NCBI RefSeq assembly: GCF_008087665.1 | Contig: NZ_CP042912.1 | Location: 3,596,001-3,660,000, forward strand | Direction of reading: 5' to 3' | Source of the DNA: Mariniblastus fucicola | GTDB lineage: Bacteria; Planctomycetota; Planctomycetia; Pirellulales; Pirellulaceae | Length of the DNA stretch: 64,000 nt | Shown here: positions 8,252-17,937 of the stretch, piece by piece | How the letters are laid out: each line of letters starts with the position of its first letter | Numbering within the stretch: position 1 is the first letter of the stretch | Made by a program: the position numbers and the translations under genes | The notes under the pieces: model-generated | Told to the model about the DNA's origin: nothing | The model's input: the letters and a program-made list of their open reading frames with translations, nothing else | The model's database searches: none

Positions 8252-10359
8252 ATAAACCGATCGATGAAGCGCGGATCGAGTGGAATCGGCTGAACATCGA
8301 TGTCGGCAATCAGGTCTTTATGCAGCGTCGAATCCCGATCCATCATCAACTGACCGATCTCGGCCCAGAGCTTTTGCAGATACGGTGAACTCTCCTGGCC
8401 ATTGAGTCGAATGCTGGCTTCAAGATCGAGGGCAGCGGCGACTTTCAGATACTCCGGATCACGTTTTTCCATCGACAATGCGAAACACAGCGAAGCCAGG
8501 TTGTGGCAAAGCTGATCGAAAACTCCACCTTCGTCGCCCAGCAAAAAGCTCTGATCCATGAAGCTCTTTTGATACTTGGCGATGATCATCAAAATGCGGC
8601 GTCCCAAAACACGATTCCGTTTCATGGCTTTGCGAACGTAGGTGTCTTTTTCCTCAAAGCGATTTTGCACCCCCGACATATCGCAGGAACCAAACACCGA
8701 ACCCACCATGGACTTGGCGATGAAGGCTCCGAATTTCGCTTTCGGCATGAATCCAAACTTGCCTTCGACTTCCGCGATTCCGATCGGCTCCAAATACTTA
8801 CCGCGGATATTTCGCGTCATCGCATTGGGAGCACCGACGTCCGAAAGCACCGGGTTGGGGCCTTCGTACACAGTCGCAATCGTGAACTCGTGCATGTTCT
8901 CGCCGATGTAGTTCTCAATCGCGTGATCGGGCATCGAAGCGTTGTGACCTGTTGGCGATTTGTCCGCGGACGGGTCTGTCGCACCGGCGGCTTTCATCCG
9001 CGTAAACTTGCGTTTCTCATCGGTATGCACCGAACGGCCGCCCTGAATCTGGTAACAGTTGATCGCTGTTTGAAGCAGACATTTCGTAGCGTAAACCTTC
9101 GCGATCATGCCCTGAGTTTCGTCACGGACTCCGTTGGCTGCCAATCGAAAGCACAGGTCGCCGAGGACGCGGGCCGCCAAACCGTGGGCCGTCGCGCGGC
9201 CGATCCATGTCTGAATTCGCGGTGCAGCACCGATCGGTTTGCCAAACGTGCTGCGAAAGCTGGTCCAACCGCCGCCGTTGGGAGCGTCACCATGAGCCTT
9301 CGATTCCGCGCCTTCGAGTTCCGGGTCAAGAATCACGTGAGCCAGCAACTTGAACGTCTTTGCCGCGCTGTTAACACCAATTCCACCACGGCCTTTGGCC
9401 AGCGAACTGAACGCCTGAGCCAAACCGCGTCCGGGCGGGCCAAGCAAACTTGATTTCGGGATCTTGCAATCGGTCAGTCGAAATCTCGCGTTCCAAAGAT
9501 AGTCGAACGCCGTCAAATCGTTTCGCTTCATCGCGAAATTCGCGTTGTCCGACTTTGGCACTTCGAACACGATCATGCCAGAATCGCGACCCGGTTTCAG
9601 GTCGTGGCCTTCGAGCTTCACAATCAAAATGCAAACGCCGCCGTAGATCACATTCGTAATCGGCCACTTCACTCCGCTGACAATGTAGTGGTCTCCTTCC
9701 AGCCGCGCGGTCATCGAAAGCTTGCTTGGATCGGCGCCGACTCCAGGTTCGGTCAAAGCAAACGATCCAAGCAGTTCGCCCTTGGCCATCTTCGGCAGAA
9801 AATATTCTTTTTGCTCGTCGGTTCCGAAATCCAGAATCGGCGTGACGGGGCCGAGAAAGTTATGGACTTCGAACATGACGGCGAGGTCAGGATGGACGAA
9901 CGTCAACGCGCGGAGCAGGGGACCGAGGTCACCAAGTTTGGCTCCGCTGCCGCCGTATTGTTCCGGGATCGCGAGCCCGAAGAAGCCACGTTCCGCCAGA
10001 CCGGTGATGATGTCTTCGCGAAACAGCATTTTCTCGTGATTGCAGAGCGTGTTCTCTTTCTTCCGCTGCATCAGAAACTCAAGACACTCGCCCATGACTT
10101 TCGCGACATTCGCCGACGGAGCAAAATCTCCGGCGAAGAACTCGCGGGCCTTGCCTTTGCCGAAAAGCGCCGTGATCGTGGGAGCTTCGCCAGAGAATTG
10201 ACTTTCGGCGCTGCGATCCGCGTCATCCAAAGTCGAAAGCGCGGCCACCTCGTCCGCAGACTTACCAGCCTGCTGCAGGATCAAAGCCATCGCGTCGTCG
10301 CTGTCTTTCGCGGACGGATTTCCAATCGATTCATCGTTTGATTCTGGCGTCTTCAACAT
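8248..10359 (-). CDS. acyl-CoA dehydrogenase, long form (FadE-like)
   Basis: 703 residues, well above the roughly 380-400 of a standard acyl-CoA dehydrogenase. The ATG at 10359 is preceded by CTGGAG at about 8 bases, a good ribosome binding site, and is preferred to an upstream TTG. Residues about 1-90 are a variable extension. The N-terminal helical domain follows (GLAERGFFGLAIPEQYGGSG). The beta domain carries GSFALTEPGVGADPSKL, the FAD/substrate-contact signature. The C-terminal helical half includes YQIQGGRSVHTDEKR and extends to residue 703 with an extra helical domain. It oxidises an acyl-CoA to the trans-2-enoyl-CoA with FAD. It is probably for fatty-acid breakdown, but no other beta-oxidation gene is adjacent. 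Confidence 0.9.
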   Translation of the reverse strand: MLKTPESNDESIGNPSAKDSDDAMALILQQAGKSADEVAALSTLDDADRSAESQFSGEAPTITALFGKGKAREFFAGDFAPSANVAKVMGECLEFLMQRKKENTLCNHEKMLFREDIITGLAERGFFGLAIPEQYGGSGAKLGDLGPLLRALTFVHPDLAVMFEVHNFLGPVTPILDFGTDEQKEYFLPKMAKGELLGSFALTEPGVGADPSKLSMTARLEGDHYIVSGVKWPITNVIYGGVCILIVKLEGHDLKPGRDSGMIVFEVPKSDNANFAMKRNDLTAFDYLWNARFRLTDCKIPKSSLLGPPGRGLAQAFSSLAKGRGGIGVNSAAKTFKLLAHVILDPELEGAESKAHGDAPNGGGWTSFRSTFGKPIGAAPRIQTWIGRATAHGLAARVLGDLCFRLAANGVRDETQGMIAKVYATKCLLQTAINCYQIQGGRSVHTDEKRKFTRMKAAGATDPSADKSPTGHNASMPDHAIENYIGENMHEFTIATVYEGPNPVLSDVGAPNAMTRNIRGKYLEPIGIAEVEGKFGFMPKAKFGAFIAKSMVGSVFGSCDMSGVQNRFEEKDTYVRKAMKRNRVLGRRILMIIAKYQKSFMDQSFLLGDEGGVFDQLCHNLASLCFALSMEKRDPEYLKVAAALDLEASIRLNGQESSPYLQKLWAEIGQLMMDRDSTLHKDLIADIDVQPIPLDPRFIDRFI

Positions 10360-10758
10360 CGTGTGCTCCAGCAATTCGGTCGCAATAAAGGCTCTTAAGT
10401 ATAGATAGCGGAAAAATCGAAAACATAACAGCGGTCAGCCCAAATTCGCGGACAATTCCCCAAATGGTGGGCCAGATTGGCTCATCACGCCCATTTTACA
10501 TCGTAAACGTCGCCGATCGACATCTCGATCGACATCTCGATCGCAGCCGTCGAATCCGAGCGGACAGTTCATTTTCGCAATCGCAAACTCTGGGTCAGCC
10601 CCGCCAACGGGTTGCCGGAGGTCTGACTCCCTGGTTCAGCGTCACTCTTCGCTAATCGTGAATCAGGTCGTTGAGTGCGTGAACGTTGATGAACAAACAC
10701 TCGTGATTACGGCTGCAGCATTAATAGTACCGTGGTTTTCCGACAACCGGTTCGGCTT
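10360..10758. other. intergenic region with a short tandem repeat
   Basis: About 400 bases between two minus-strand genes. CGATCGACATCT is repeated near 10515-10550 with a partial third copy. No gene is recognisable. The promoter of the acyl-CoA dehydrogenase gene would be in the left part. Confidence 0.5.
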
Positions 10759-12054
10759 TCACGTCCAGGACTCAAAAACATCGCGAGACGCCGCAATCGT
10801 TTGGTCGATATGTTCTTCCGTATGAGTCGCTGAAACGAAAAGAGCTTCGAATTGGCTGCAGGGCATGTAGACACCACGGTGGATCAACCCCCAGAACCAT
10901 TTCGAAAATTTCTCGGTGTCGCATTTCGCGGCGGAGGTCCAATCAGTGACCGGGCCGGGATGGAAAAACAGGGTCATCATGCTGCCGACTCGATTGACAC
11001 AGTGCTCGATTCCCGCATCGGCCGCCGATTTTGACAGGCCTTGCGCCAGTCGATCTGAAATTTTCTCAAGGTAATCGTACGGCGGATCGTCACGCAGTGA
11101 CTTGAGCATCGCGATTCCAGCTGCGGTGGCGATTGGATTTCCAGAAAGCGTCCCTGCCTGGAAAACTTTGCCCGCGGGAAGCACGTGTTGCATGATTTCG
11201 CGTTTGCCGCCGAACGCACCGAGAGGCAGTCCACCACCGACGATCTTGCCCATCGTCGTCATGTCAGGAATCACGCCGAATAGTGATTGAGCACCCGATC
11301 GTGCGACCCGGAAACCACACATGACTTCGTCGAAGATCAAAACGCTGCCATGCTGTTCCGTCAGCGAACGAAGCGCCGCCAGAAACTCGCCGCTGGGAGT
11401 CACACAGCCCATGTTGCCGCAAACGGGCTCCAGAATCACTGCCGCGATCCTGTCTCCGTGTTCAGCAAACGCTTGGCCCAAACCTTCGACGCAATTGTAT
11501 TCCAGAACCATCGTGTCCTGAGTCGTCCCTTGGGTAACGCCCGGGGAGTTCGGGACGCCCAACGTGGCTGCGGCACTTCCTGCGGAAACCAACAGGCTGT
11601 CGACGTGGCCGTGGTAGTTGCCAGCGAACTTGATCACCACATCGCGTCCGGTGTAGCCGCGAGCGACGCGAATCGCGCTCATCGTGGCTTCGGTCCCCGA
11701 GTTCACCAAGCGTACCATTTCGACCGAAGGAACGGCTTCGATGATCAGCTCCGCCAGCTCATTTTCGGCGACTGTTGGAGCACCGAAGCTGGTCCCGCGA
11801 TCAACCGCCGCATGAACGGCGTCGCAAACGGCTGGAAACTGATGCCCAAGAATCATCGGGCCCCATGACCCGATGTAGTCCAGATATTTGTTGCCGTCGA
11901 TATCGAACAACCACGGCCCTTCGCCGCGTTCGAACACAATGGGCTCGCCACCGACGGCTCCGAAAGCACGTGCCGCACTGTTGACGCCTCCCGGCATCAG
12001 AGATTTTGCTCGGGCGTATTCACGATGGCTGTTTTCAAGATTTAGTTTTGTCAC
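10759..12054 (-). CDS. hemL: glutamate-1-semialdehyde 2,1-aminomutase
   Basis: PLP enzyme converting glutamate-1-semialdehyde to 5-aminolevulinate, the C5 route to tetrapyrroles. The GTG at 12054 gives 431 residues, close to the family norm of about 430, and begins VTKLNLENSHREYARAKSLM. The open frame continues 46 codons upstream with no conserved sequence. Visible blocks are PGGVNSAARAF, FDIDGNKYLDYIGSWGPMILGH, VNSGTEATMSAIRVARG, IFDEVMCGFR, and the PLP lysine at about residue 270 in TTMGKIVGGGLPLGAFGG. Cytoplasmic. No other heme gene lies beside it. Confidence 0.96.
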   Translation of the reverse strand: MTKLNLENSHREYARAKSLMPGGVNSAARAFGAVGGEPIVFERGEGPWLFDIDGNKYLDYIGSWGPMILGHQFPAVCDAVHAAVDRGTSFGAPTVAENELAELIIEAVPSVEMVRLVNSGTEATMSAIRVARGYTGRDVVIKFAGNYHGHVDSLLVSAGSAAATLGVPNSPGVTQGTTQDTMVLEYNCVEGLGQAFAEHGDRIAAVILEPVCGNMGCVTPSGEFLAALRSLTEQHGSVLIFDEVMCGFRVARSGAQSLFGVIPDMTTMGKIVGGGLPLGAFGGKREIMQHVLPAGKVFQAGTLSGNPIATAAGIAMLKSLRDDPPYDYLEKISDRLAQGLSKSAADAGIEHCVNRVGSMMTLFFHPGPVTDWTSAAKCDTEKFSKWFWGLIHRGVYMPCSQFEALFVSATHTEEHIDQTIAASRDVFESWT

Positions 12055-12285
12055 GGCGTTTTCGATGTAAACATGCGATTTTTCAACGGTAATTTTTAAG
12101 CGCAATCGAACGGCCAGGCAATTAGCCAGATTTTCGCAGCCATCGATCGGCCACGACGGCTGAAAAACGGGAATAACCGGAGCGACGTACAATCATTGCG
12201 ATTGAGCAGTCGATAGCTAACATATTAAGAAGCCCTGCCATTTGTTCCGCACCTTCAACCTACCGCATCCAGAACCGCTTCGAAC

Positions 12286-13824
12286 ATGAATAACGAACTG
12301 ACACTTGGCGAAAAAGCAGTTCAGTTTCTTTACTCGATCGGTTTGCCGCCGATGCGAATCCTGATGGGGTTGATCGCTTTATTGGTGATCGGCGCGATTT
12401 TTGGCGTTCTGTACTTCACGCAATTCGCTGACGACGGATCGGCGACGGAGCGCTCGGAAGATTCTGGCAATAGCGAACGTGCCACGCAATCTGAGCGAAC
12501 GACGCACCAGTTCGACCTTACACTCGATCAGGAAATCGACAATCTGGAATTCTTTGGCGGATCCAACGCCGGGTACATCATCGTCGCAACGGCCCAGCAG
12601 CGACAAACCGAAGAAATCGAAAAGCTGCTCCAGCGGAGTGATTTGACGGCGGAGCAAAAAGTCAAAATTGATCGAATGCAATTGCGAAACTATCAGGCCC
12701 TTGTGGAACTTTGCCTCAACAGCGGCGTTTCACCTGAAATGGACTTACAAAGCTTCAGCGAATTTGCCGCGACAGTTGAATCCAGCGACAACGAAGAACT
12801 GAAGGATCTCGCCAGCTACGCGATCGTGAAGGTTGCCGCCATCGCGTTTGCAAAGCTGCCGACGAAAGCCAACGCAGACGCAGCGATCGAGGCGTTGCGT
12901 GCCCAGAGATCCTGCTTTCTCGAGAACGAGCAACGAGCAAAAATACTGTTAGCAATTTTCCTCAAAGCGCAGGACGCCAAGCCCGGCGACGTCAACGCGA
13001 ACCGGTGCCTTGAATCGATCGGAGAGGTTTTTGCCGAAAGCAATCTGGCAGTGGTTCAGAAACTTTCGCGGCAAGTCGATGAGTTCACGCTGTTCACGAA
13101 ATTTCAGGTTTCCACGCTCGAGAGACGGATTCGATATCGGGACCGAAAAGCGTTACTGGATCTCGACGGCGCCTTGCGTGTAATCGAGGCTCATCCGGAA
13201 GTTGAAATTTCCAAATGGAGAGCGCTGATCCGAGCCTACGAAGCTTCTATCTCGACCGGTCGTTTTCAGGATCTGGAAACGGCGCGACGGATTGTCGGCG
13301 ATTTGGTCGTCAAGCTTCCAGATTCGGATCCGAAAAAACTGGAACTGATTGAGCTGTTGGACAATCAGAAACGCCGAGTTTCTCAAATCGGCAAAGTCAT
13401 GGACGTGTCCGGGAATACGGTCGACGGCAAGGCCATTGAGAAAACGACCGGCGAGTTCACGGTGCTTGTTTTTGCGGACACGAGGCCGCAGTCCACTTCG
13501 ATTTTGAGAGAATTGACGACCAGTCGAATGGACGTCAGTTCCAACTTTCGGCCAATGGTCTCCTACAAAGACAGTTTCACGAAAGCGGATATGCGAAAGG
13601 TCGCTTCAATTCCATCGTGGATTTTTATGGCTGATGATGCAACGTCGCAAAAATACACTGAGTCGTTCCCGGTCGATTTCTATCCGTACATATTGCTGCT
13701 GGACAAGGAAGGAGTCGTGGTTGCCGCCGATGTTTCGCTGGTTCAGGCTGCCAACCGAATCGCAAAACTTGAAAAAGCAAGCCGCGACAAGTCATCAAAC
13801 TCAGACGCACTCAACTCGCAATGA
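12286..13824 (+). CDS. membrane-anchored protein with thioredoxin-like C-terminal region
   Basis: 512 residues. One transmembrane helix at about 24-46 (MRILMGLIALLVIGAIFGVLYF) is followed by a mostly helical region of about 330 residues resembling tetratricopeptide/solenoid structure. A C-terminal part (about 375-495) has the strand pattern of a redoxin fold (GEFTVLVFADTRPQ, IPSWIFMADD, PYILLLDKEGVVVAADV) but no CxxC. This suggests a catalytically inactive thioredoxin-like module; the fold is inferred from pattern only. The stop overlaps the start of the next gene (ATGA at 13821), so the two are translationally coupled. Divergent from hemL. Confidence 0.75.
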   Translation: MNNELTLGEKAVQFLYSIGLPPMRILMGLIALLVIGAIFGVLYFTQFADDGSATERSEDSGNSERATQSERTTHQFDLTLDQEIDNLEFFGGSNAGYIIVATAQQRQTEEIEKLLQRSDLTAEQKVKIDRMQLRNYQALVELCLNSGVSPEMDLQSFSEFAATVESSDNEELKDLASYAIVKVAAIAFAKLPTKANADAAIEALRAQRSCFLENEQRAKILLAIFLKAQDAKPGDVNANRCLESIGEVFAESNLAVVQKLSRQVDEFTLFTKFQVSTLERRIRYRDRKALLDLDGALRVIEAHPEVEISKWRALIRAYEASISTGRFQDLETARRIVGDLVVKLPDSDPKKLELIELLDNQKRRVSQIGKVMDVSGNTVDGKAIEKTTGEFTVLVFADTRPQSTSILRELTTSRMDVSSNFRPMVSYKDSFTKADMRKVASIPSWIFMADDATSQKYTESFPVDFYPYILLLDKEGVVVAADVSLVQAANRIAKLEKASRDKSSNSDALNSQ

Positions 13825-14345
13825 TTATCCGGCAACAGTTGCTTAAAACACACTCGCGCGAGAATGCGGACTTCATCGAAGACTACGTTGCTCGAACGCC
13901 AGGAGCAGCTATTGAGTTGATGGCCTGTTTTCTGAGTGACGAAACGAAGGTTGCCCAGCGATCGTCGCAGGTCGTTGGAAATCTTGGCCGTCACCACCCT
14001 GAAATGCTCGAGCCATGGTGGGATGAAATGATAACTGCCGGAGACCAACCGACTCACATCGCCATTCGCCGCAACGTCACAAGGTATTTTTCGGAACTTG
14101 AGCTGCCGATCCCAAATTGCCTGGAAAAAAGGATCGCCGAATCGTTCACTGATTGGGCAGTAGACGTCAACTCGCCGGTCGCGGTTGCCGTTTTCGCGAT
14201 GCAGTTCGTCGCTGACCGGCATCAGAAATTCCCAAAGCTGGCCGAATCAATCAAGAATGAAATTGAATCGAGAATGGAATCAGACTCGGCAACTCCTGGC
14301 TTTTGCAACCGAGGCAGAAAAATTCTTCAACAGCTGGCGTCATAG
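13821..14345 (+). CDS. HEAT-repeat-like protein coupled to the upstream membrane protein
   Basis: 174 residues, starting inside the stop codon of the preceding gene (ATGA). The helical sequence, with segments such as AAIELMACFLSDETKVAQRSSQ and PTHIAIRRNVTRYF, is reminiscent of HEAT/ARM-type repeats, as in DNA-alkylation-repair-like or adaptor proteins. No catalytic motif or signal peptide is present. Likely a cytoplasmic partner of the upstream product; the function is unknown. Confidence 0.75.
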   Translation: MIIRQQLLKTHSRENADFIEDYVARTPGAAIELMACFLSDETKVAQRSSQVVGNLGRHHPEMLEPWWDEMITAGDQPTHIAIRRNVTRYFSELELPIPNCLEKRIAESFTDWAVDVNSPVAVAVFAMQFVADRHQKFPKLAESIKNEIESRMESDSATPGFCNRGRKILQQLAS

Positions 14346-14352
14346 AACGAGC

Positions 14353-15579
14353 TCATGCCCCATTCTCTGCCGTAGATTTGGGCAGAACGAGGAAGTCGCA
14401 AACTTTGTCGAACTTATGCCGTGCCCAAGCCTCGGCGCTGATTCCAGCAGAAAGTGCGTTGGCGAGAACGTCCGGCGAAGACGAAGCGACAGAACAGGCC
14501 GAATCGATTCCCCGCTTTAGCATCGAGAAACCTGATCCGTATTGCCCGGGAGAAACGGACTCCATCCCTCCGGCGACAAGGCTCATTAGCTGCAATGAAG
14601 CACGCAGTGGAACTACTGCAAGGTCAAGTGCTTCCGTCGTGGCGGAAGAAATTAGCTGACGACTCAATTGTCTTTCGATCGCATTGGTATCGAACGAAAC
14701 ATGCCGCCTAATCGCACGCAATGTCGATTCTGTTTCGCCACGGCGGGTTTCATCGTCCAGACCCACGATATTTCGCTGCAACATTTCAAGTAGATCCAGC
14801 CGGTCGCAAACGTCTGACAATCCTAGCGCAATCGCTGCATGAGCAGCAACAGCTGCCGTCGCCTCAGAAGCTCCCATGCATGCCAGACCTTCCAATTGAC
14901 GACTGTTCAATAAGAACAGCGAAAAGATTTGCGCATCCAATCGCGTCACTAACGCGTCAACCAATGCTTTGTCGCCGTCAACTCTGGTAATTACGTTTCG
15001 AGTTTGGCAACACTGAAGAAAAACAAGGATTGGCTCGATATCGAAATCGGAGCGTTTCACAGGCGTCCCGGGTTCACCGAATCGTTTTGTGATCTTTGAT
15101 TCGAAAGCTTGAGACAACCCAAACATTGCTGACTCAGCAACAACGCTGCCCGCGATCACCGGCGCGGCCATTGTGTCTTCCCAAAAAAACAACTCCCAAG
15201 TCAGAGCAATTCCAGCGACGCCGACTGCCACGTTACTGATGGTGTTCGCTGTCCTGTCCAGAAATCCAATCTGCGAAAGAAAGCCTATGCAATTCTGGAT
15301 CTCCACAGAATAGGCGACGACATGACCGAGTTTGTGATTGCGACCTTTCAGCCAGGCGAATGCAAACGATCGGATTAACTCTGCGTCTTTGGATCCCGCT
15401 GTTTTCTGATTCAAGGCGGCACGCAGGGCGACAACAAGTTCGTCATCGGCAGTCGTATGGCCAGCGTACTTGTCTGAGAATCCAACTGCCCCAAAGACGC
15501 CTCCGGAAGTTATGGCTGCGGCGGAGTGATCGACCAGCGGAAACTTAAAACTGATTTTTGACTCATTCATGAAAGGCAT
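14353..15579 (-). CDS. hypothetical protein with hydrophobic central helices
   Basis: About 408 residues if translation begins at the ATG at 15579 (MPFMNESKISF); the frame is open 16 codons further. The middle (about residues 110-160) has hydrophobic stretches, SNVAVGVAGIALTWELFFW and MAAPVIAGSVVAESAMFGLS, that could be membrane segments or a buried helical hairpin. The rest is helical and alanine-rich. I recognise no family or catalytic motif. It is convergent with the HEAT-like gene, with only 7 bases between the stops. The start is uncertain because no clear ribosome binding site is seen. Confidence 0.65.
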   Translation of the reverse strand: MPFMNESKISFKFPLVDHSAAAITSGGVFGAVGFSDKYAGHTTADDELVVALRAALNQKTAGSKDAELIRSFAFAWLKGRNHKLGHVVAYSVEIQNCIGFLSQIGFLDRTANTISNVAVGVAGIALTWELFFWEDTMAAPVIAGSVVAESAMFGLSQAFESKITKRFGEPGTPVKRSDFDIEPILVFLQCCQTRNVITRVDGDKALVDALVTRLDAQIFSLFLLNSRQLEGLACMGASEATAAVAAHAAIALGLSDVCDRLDLLEMLQRNIVGLDDETRRGETESTLRAIRRHVSFDTNAIERQLSRQLISSATTEALDLAVVPLRASLQLMSLVAGGMESVSPGQYGSGFSMLKRGIDSACSVASSSPDVLANALSAGISAEAWARHKFDKVCDFLVLPKSTAENGA

Positions 15580-15731
15580 TTCGTTGGTCTGGCAACAATC
15601 TTGATTTTGCCGAGCAAGATCAAGCAATTTAAAGCTGGATCACGCGAATATTGCGAAATCTGGTTGAGACAGTTGCTGCCTTCCTTGAATTTTTGCTGGT
15701 TTATCGGGCTGTTTCAGCATACAGTCAACGC

Positions 15732-16724
15732 ATGGCAACGAAAAAGATCATGAATTCGAGGCGGCGTTTAGGATTCACTTTGGTCGAGCTTCTCGTTGTG
15801 ATCGCCATCATCGGGATTTTGATCGCGATGTTGTTGCCGGCCGTCCAGTCGGTCAGAGAAGCAGCACGTCGCGTCGAGTGTGCGAACAAGATTCGCCAGC
15901 TCGCTCTCGCGTTCCACTTGCATCACGACAGCCACAACATCTTTCCATCCGGTGGTTGGGGATGGTACTGGGTTGGTGACGCCAACTTACGAAAAGGAAA
16001 ACACCAACCCGGAAGTTGGGCTTTCTCGCTGTTGCCTTACGTTGAGCAAAACAACCTCTATCAGAGCATTCAGGACGGCGACGCCAGAAATTTCTCGGCC
16101 CTGCAACTTGATCGCGCCAAAGAAGCCTGCCGCACGCCGCTGGAGATTCTGTTTTGTCCTTCCCGACGCAAACCAGGCAATCGGCCTCGCGTCATGTCCT
16201 CCGGAACTCCAAACGGTTTTGCCTACAACGCAGATCCGACCGAAGTCGAAGCTCGCAACGACTACGTTGCTAACGCGGGCGACGAAATAATCAACTGGGG
16301 CGGAGGTCCTGAGCCCGATTTGGCATTCGAAGGACTCGGGTTCAGCGGCATGCGAAACTCGACCGGGATCTCGTTCCAACGCAGCCATATTGGTTTCGTT
16401 CACGTCACCGATGGGACGTCGAACACTTTCCTGCTGGGCGAGAAGCATCTGAGAGTCGCGAACTACGAAAACGGATTGGATTTTGGCGACGACCAGAACT
16501 TCCTCACCGGCGACGACTATGACTTGCATCGCTGGACCGCCGATCCGCCTCGCAAAGACAGTCGTGACGTCGACGACTACACCTCGTTTGGAAGTGCTCA
16601 TTCGTCAGGATTGAATATGTCTCATGTCGACGGCAGCGTGCGGCATCTGAGTTTTGACGTTTCTGCTGAAGTTTTCCGACTGTACGGCAATCGGGCCGAC
16701 GGACAGGTCAACGAGGAACTTTAA
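15732..16724 (+). CDS. DUF1559 pseudopilin-like protein
   Basis: 330 residues from the ATG at 15732. The upstream open frame (from 15651) is ignored because the prepilin motif [20 protein letters not shown] then sits only about 13 residues from the start, as in other family members. [20 protein letters not shown] follows the transmembrane helix. [16 protein letters not shown] and [17 protein letters not shown] near the C-terminus are the DUF1559 blocks. The stop codon TAA touches the left terminal repeat of a palindromic element (TAAGGCACTGTTTG). Confidence 0.94.
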   Translation: MATKKIMNSRRRLGFTLVELLVVIAIIGILIAMLLPAVQSVREAARRVECANKIRQLALAFHLHHDSHNIFPSGGWGWYWVGDANLRKGKHQPGSWAFSLLPYVEQNNLYQSIQDGDARNFSALQLDRAKEACRTPLEILFCPSRRKPGNRPRVMSSGTPNGFAYNADPTEVEARNDYVANAGDEIINWGGGPEPDLAFEGLGFSGMRNSTGISFQRSHIGFVHVTDGTSNTFLLGEKHLRVANYENGLDFGDDQNFLTGDDYDLHRWTADPPRKDSRDVDDYTSFGSAHSSGLNMSHVDGSVRHLSFDVSAEVFRLYGNRADGQVNEEL

Positions 16725-16820
16725 GGCACTGTTTGATAAATGTGAGCGGCAAGCAAGGCTAGCCGCCGGTCCGTTTCGCTTTTTACGGCGACTGGGCCTT
16801 GCCGCTCATGTTTGGCCGCG
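16722..16820. repeat. partial copy of the palindromic dispersed repeat (family 1)
   Basis: Left end GGCACTGTTTGATAAATG, then arms GAGCGGCAAG-CAAGGCTAGCCGCCGG and GCCTTGCCGCTCATGTTTGG. The right terminal repeat is missing. It starts at the stop codon of the preceding DUF1559 gene. Confidence 0.65.
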
Positions 16821-16860
16821 CCATCCTGACGAGTGAAAAAGGGTAGACTGGACGTTTTTG

Positions 16861-16932
16861 CACAACGTTCGAATTGCCCACAACGTTCGAATTGCCCACA
16901 ACGTTCGAATTGCCCACAACGTTCGAATTGCG
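16861..16932. repeat. 18-bp tandem repeat, four copies
   Basis: CACAACGTTCGAATTGCC is repeated four times, the last copy ending in G. Because the unit is divisible by three it stays open in frame with the following gene and would encode HNVRIA repeats. Conserved ketosynthase sequence starts only at 16960, so the array is more likely leader DNA than protein. Confidence 0.9.
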
Positions 16933-16959
16933 TTTTGGGGAACGCGGCGTCCACGCGAC

Positions 16960-17937
16960 ATGTCAAAACTGACCCATCACTTCCAAATCTCGGCAGCCCA
17001 TTTTGCTGTCCCGCCAGATTTTCAAACGGCGGAAGAACTGGCAAAGGATCTCGATTGCGAAGCGTCATGGATTCACGAAAACGTCGGCGTTTCCAATCGT
17101 CACGTCTGCCAACCAGGCGACGATCCGGCAAAGCTTGCCGCCACCGCGGCTCGGCCGGCTATTGAGAACCTCGGAACGCCGGATTTATTGATTTACTCGA
17201 GCGCGACCGTTCGGCAATGCATTCCAGACACCTCAGTCTTTGTCGCTCGCGAACTCGGCATCAGCGGCGTGCCGACTTACAGCGTCAACGCGACCTGCCT
17301 GTCGTTTCTGGTTGCTCTTCGACACGCCGCGGCGATGATCTCGGATAAAAGCTACAGCAAAATCCTGATCGTCACCGCGGAACTGCCAACTCTCAGCAGA
17401 AATTTCTCCGATCCAAAATCTGCGGCACTGCTCGGTGACGGAGCTGCCGCGGTAATGGTCGAATCGACGACTCGCGACGCCGGAGCATTTTGCTTTCGCC
17501 AAAAAACATGGCCAGAATTTGCAGAGCTGACTCAAATCCGCGGCGGTGGACTGCTGAATCACCCGATGCTGTCCTCGACCAAAGACACGGACTACCTCTT
17601 TGAAATGAGCGGTGAAGTTTTGTTGCGGGCCGCGATCCCGAAACTAAAACGGTTTCTGTCCACGCTGTTGTCCGACGCAGAACTTTCGGTGAAAGATCTC
17701 GATCTGATCGTGCCACATCAGGCCTCCGCCGCCGGAATGAGGTTGCTGGAACGGCTTGGACTTCCGAAAAATCGAACCGTCGACATCCTCGGCGACTACG
17801 GAAACTGTGTCTCAGCTTCGATGCCGATGGCTTTGGCGATTGCCCAGCGGGACGGAAGAATCAAGCCGGGTGACAAAATCCTTTTCCTGGGAACGGCTGC
17901 TGGATTGTCGATCGGAGCGACCGTTCTTCAATGGTAG
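16960..17937 (+). CDS. 3-oxoacyl-ACP synthase III-like (KASIII/OleA-like) condensing enzyme
   Basis: 325 residues of thiolase fold. The ATG at 16960 begins MSKLTHHFQISAAHFAV; an upstream in-frame extension consists of the 18-bp repeat and is rejected. The catalytic triad is visible: Cys113 in SVNATCLSFLVAL, His253 in IVPHQASAAGM and Asn282 in GDYGNCVSASMPMAL. The mid-protein block SAALLGDGAAAVMVE matches KASIII. It should condense acyl thioesters. Being outside any fatty-acid-synthesis cluster and coupled to a short-chain dehydrogenase, it resembles OleA-type or secondary-metabolite condensing enzymes more than housekeeping FabH. The stop overlaps the next start by 7 bases. Confidence 0.88.
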   Translation: MSKLTHHFQISAAHFAVPPDFQTAEELAKDLDCEASWIHENVGVSNRHVCQPGDDPAKLAATAARPAIENLGTPDLLIYSSATVRQCIPDTSVFVARELGISGVPTYSVNATCLSFLVALRHAAAMISDKSYSKILIVTAELPTLSRNFSDPKSAALLGDGAAAVMVESTTRDAGAFCFRQKTWPEFAELTQIRGGGLLNHPMLSSTKDTDYLFEMSGEVLLRAAIPKLKRFLSTLLSDAELSVKDLDLIVPHQASAAGMRLLERLGLPKNRTVDILGDYGNCVSASMPMALAIAQRDGRIKPGDKILFLGTAAGLSIGATVLQW

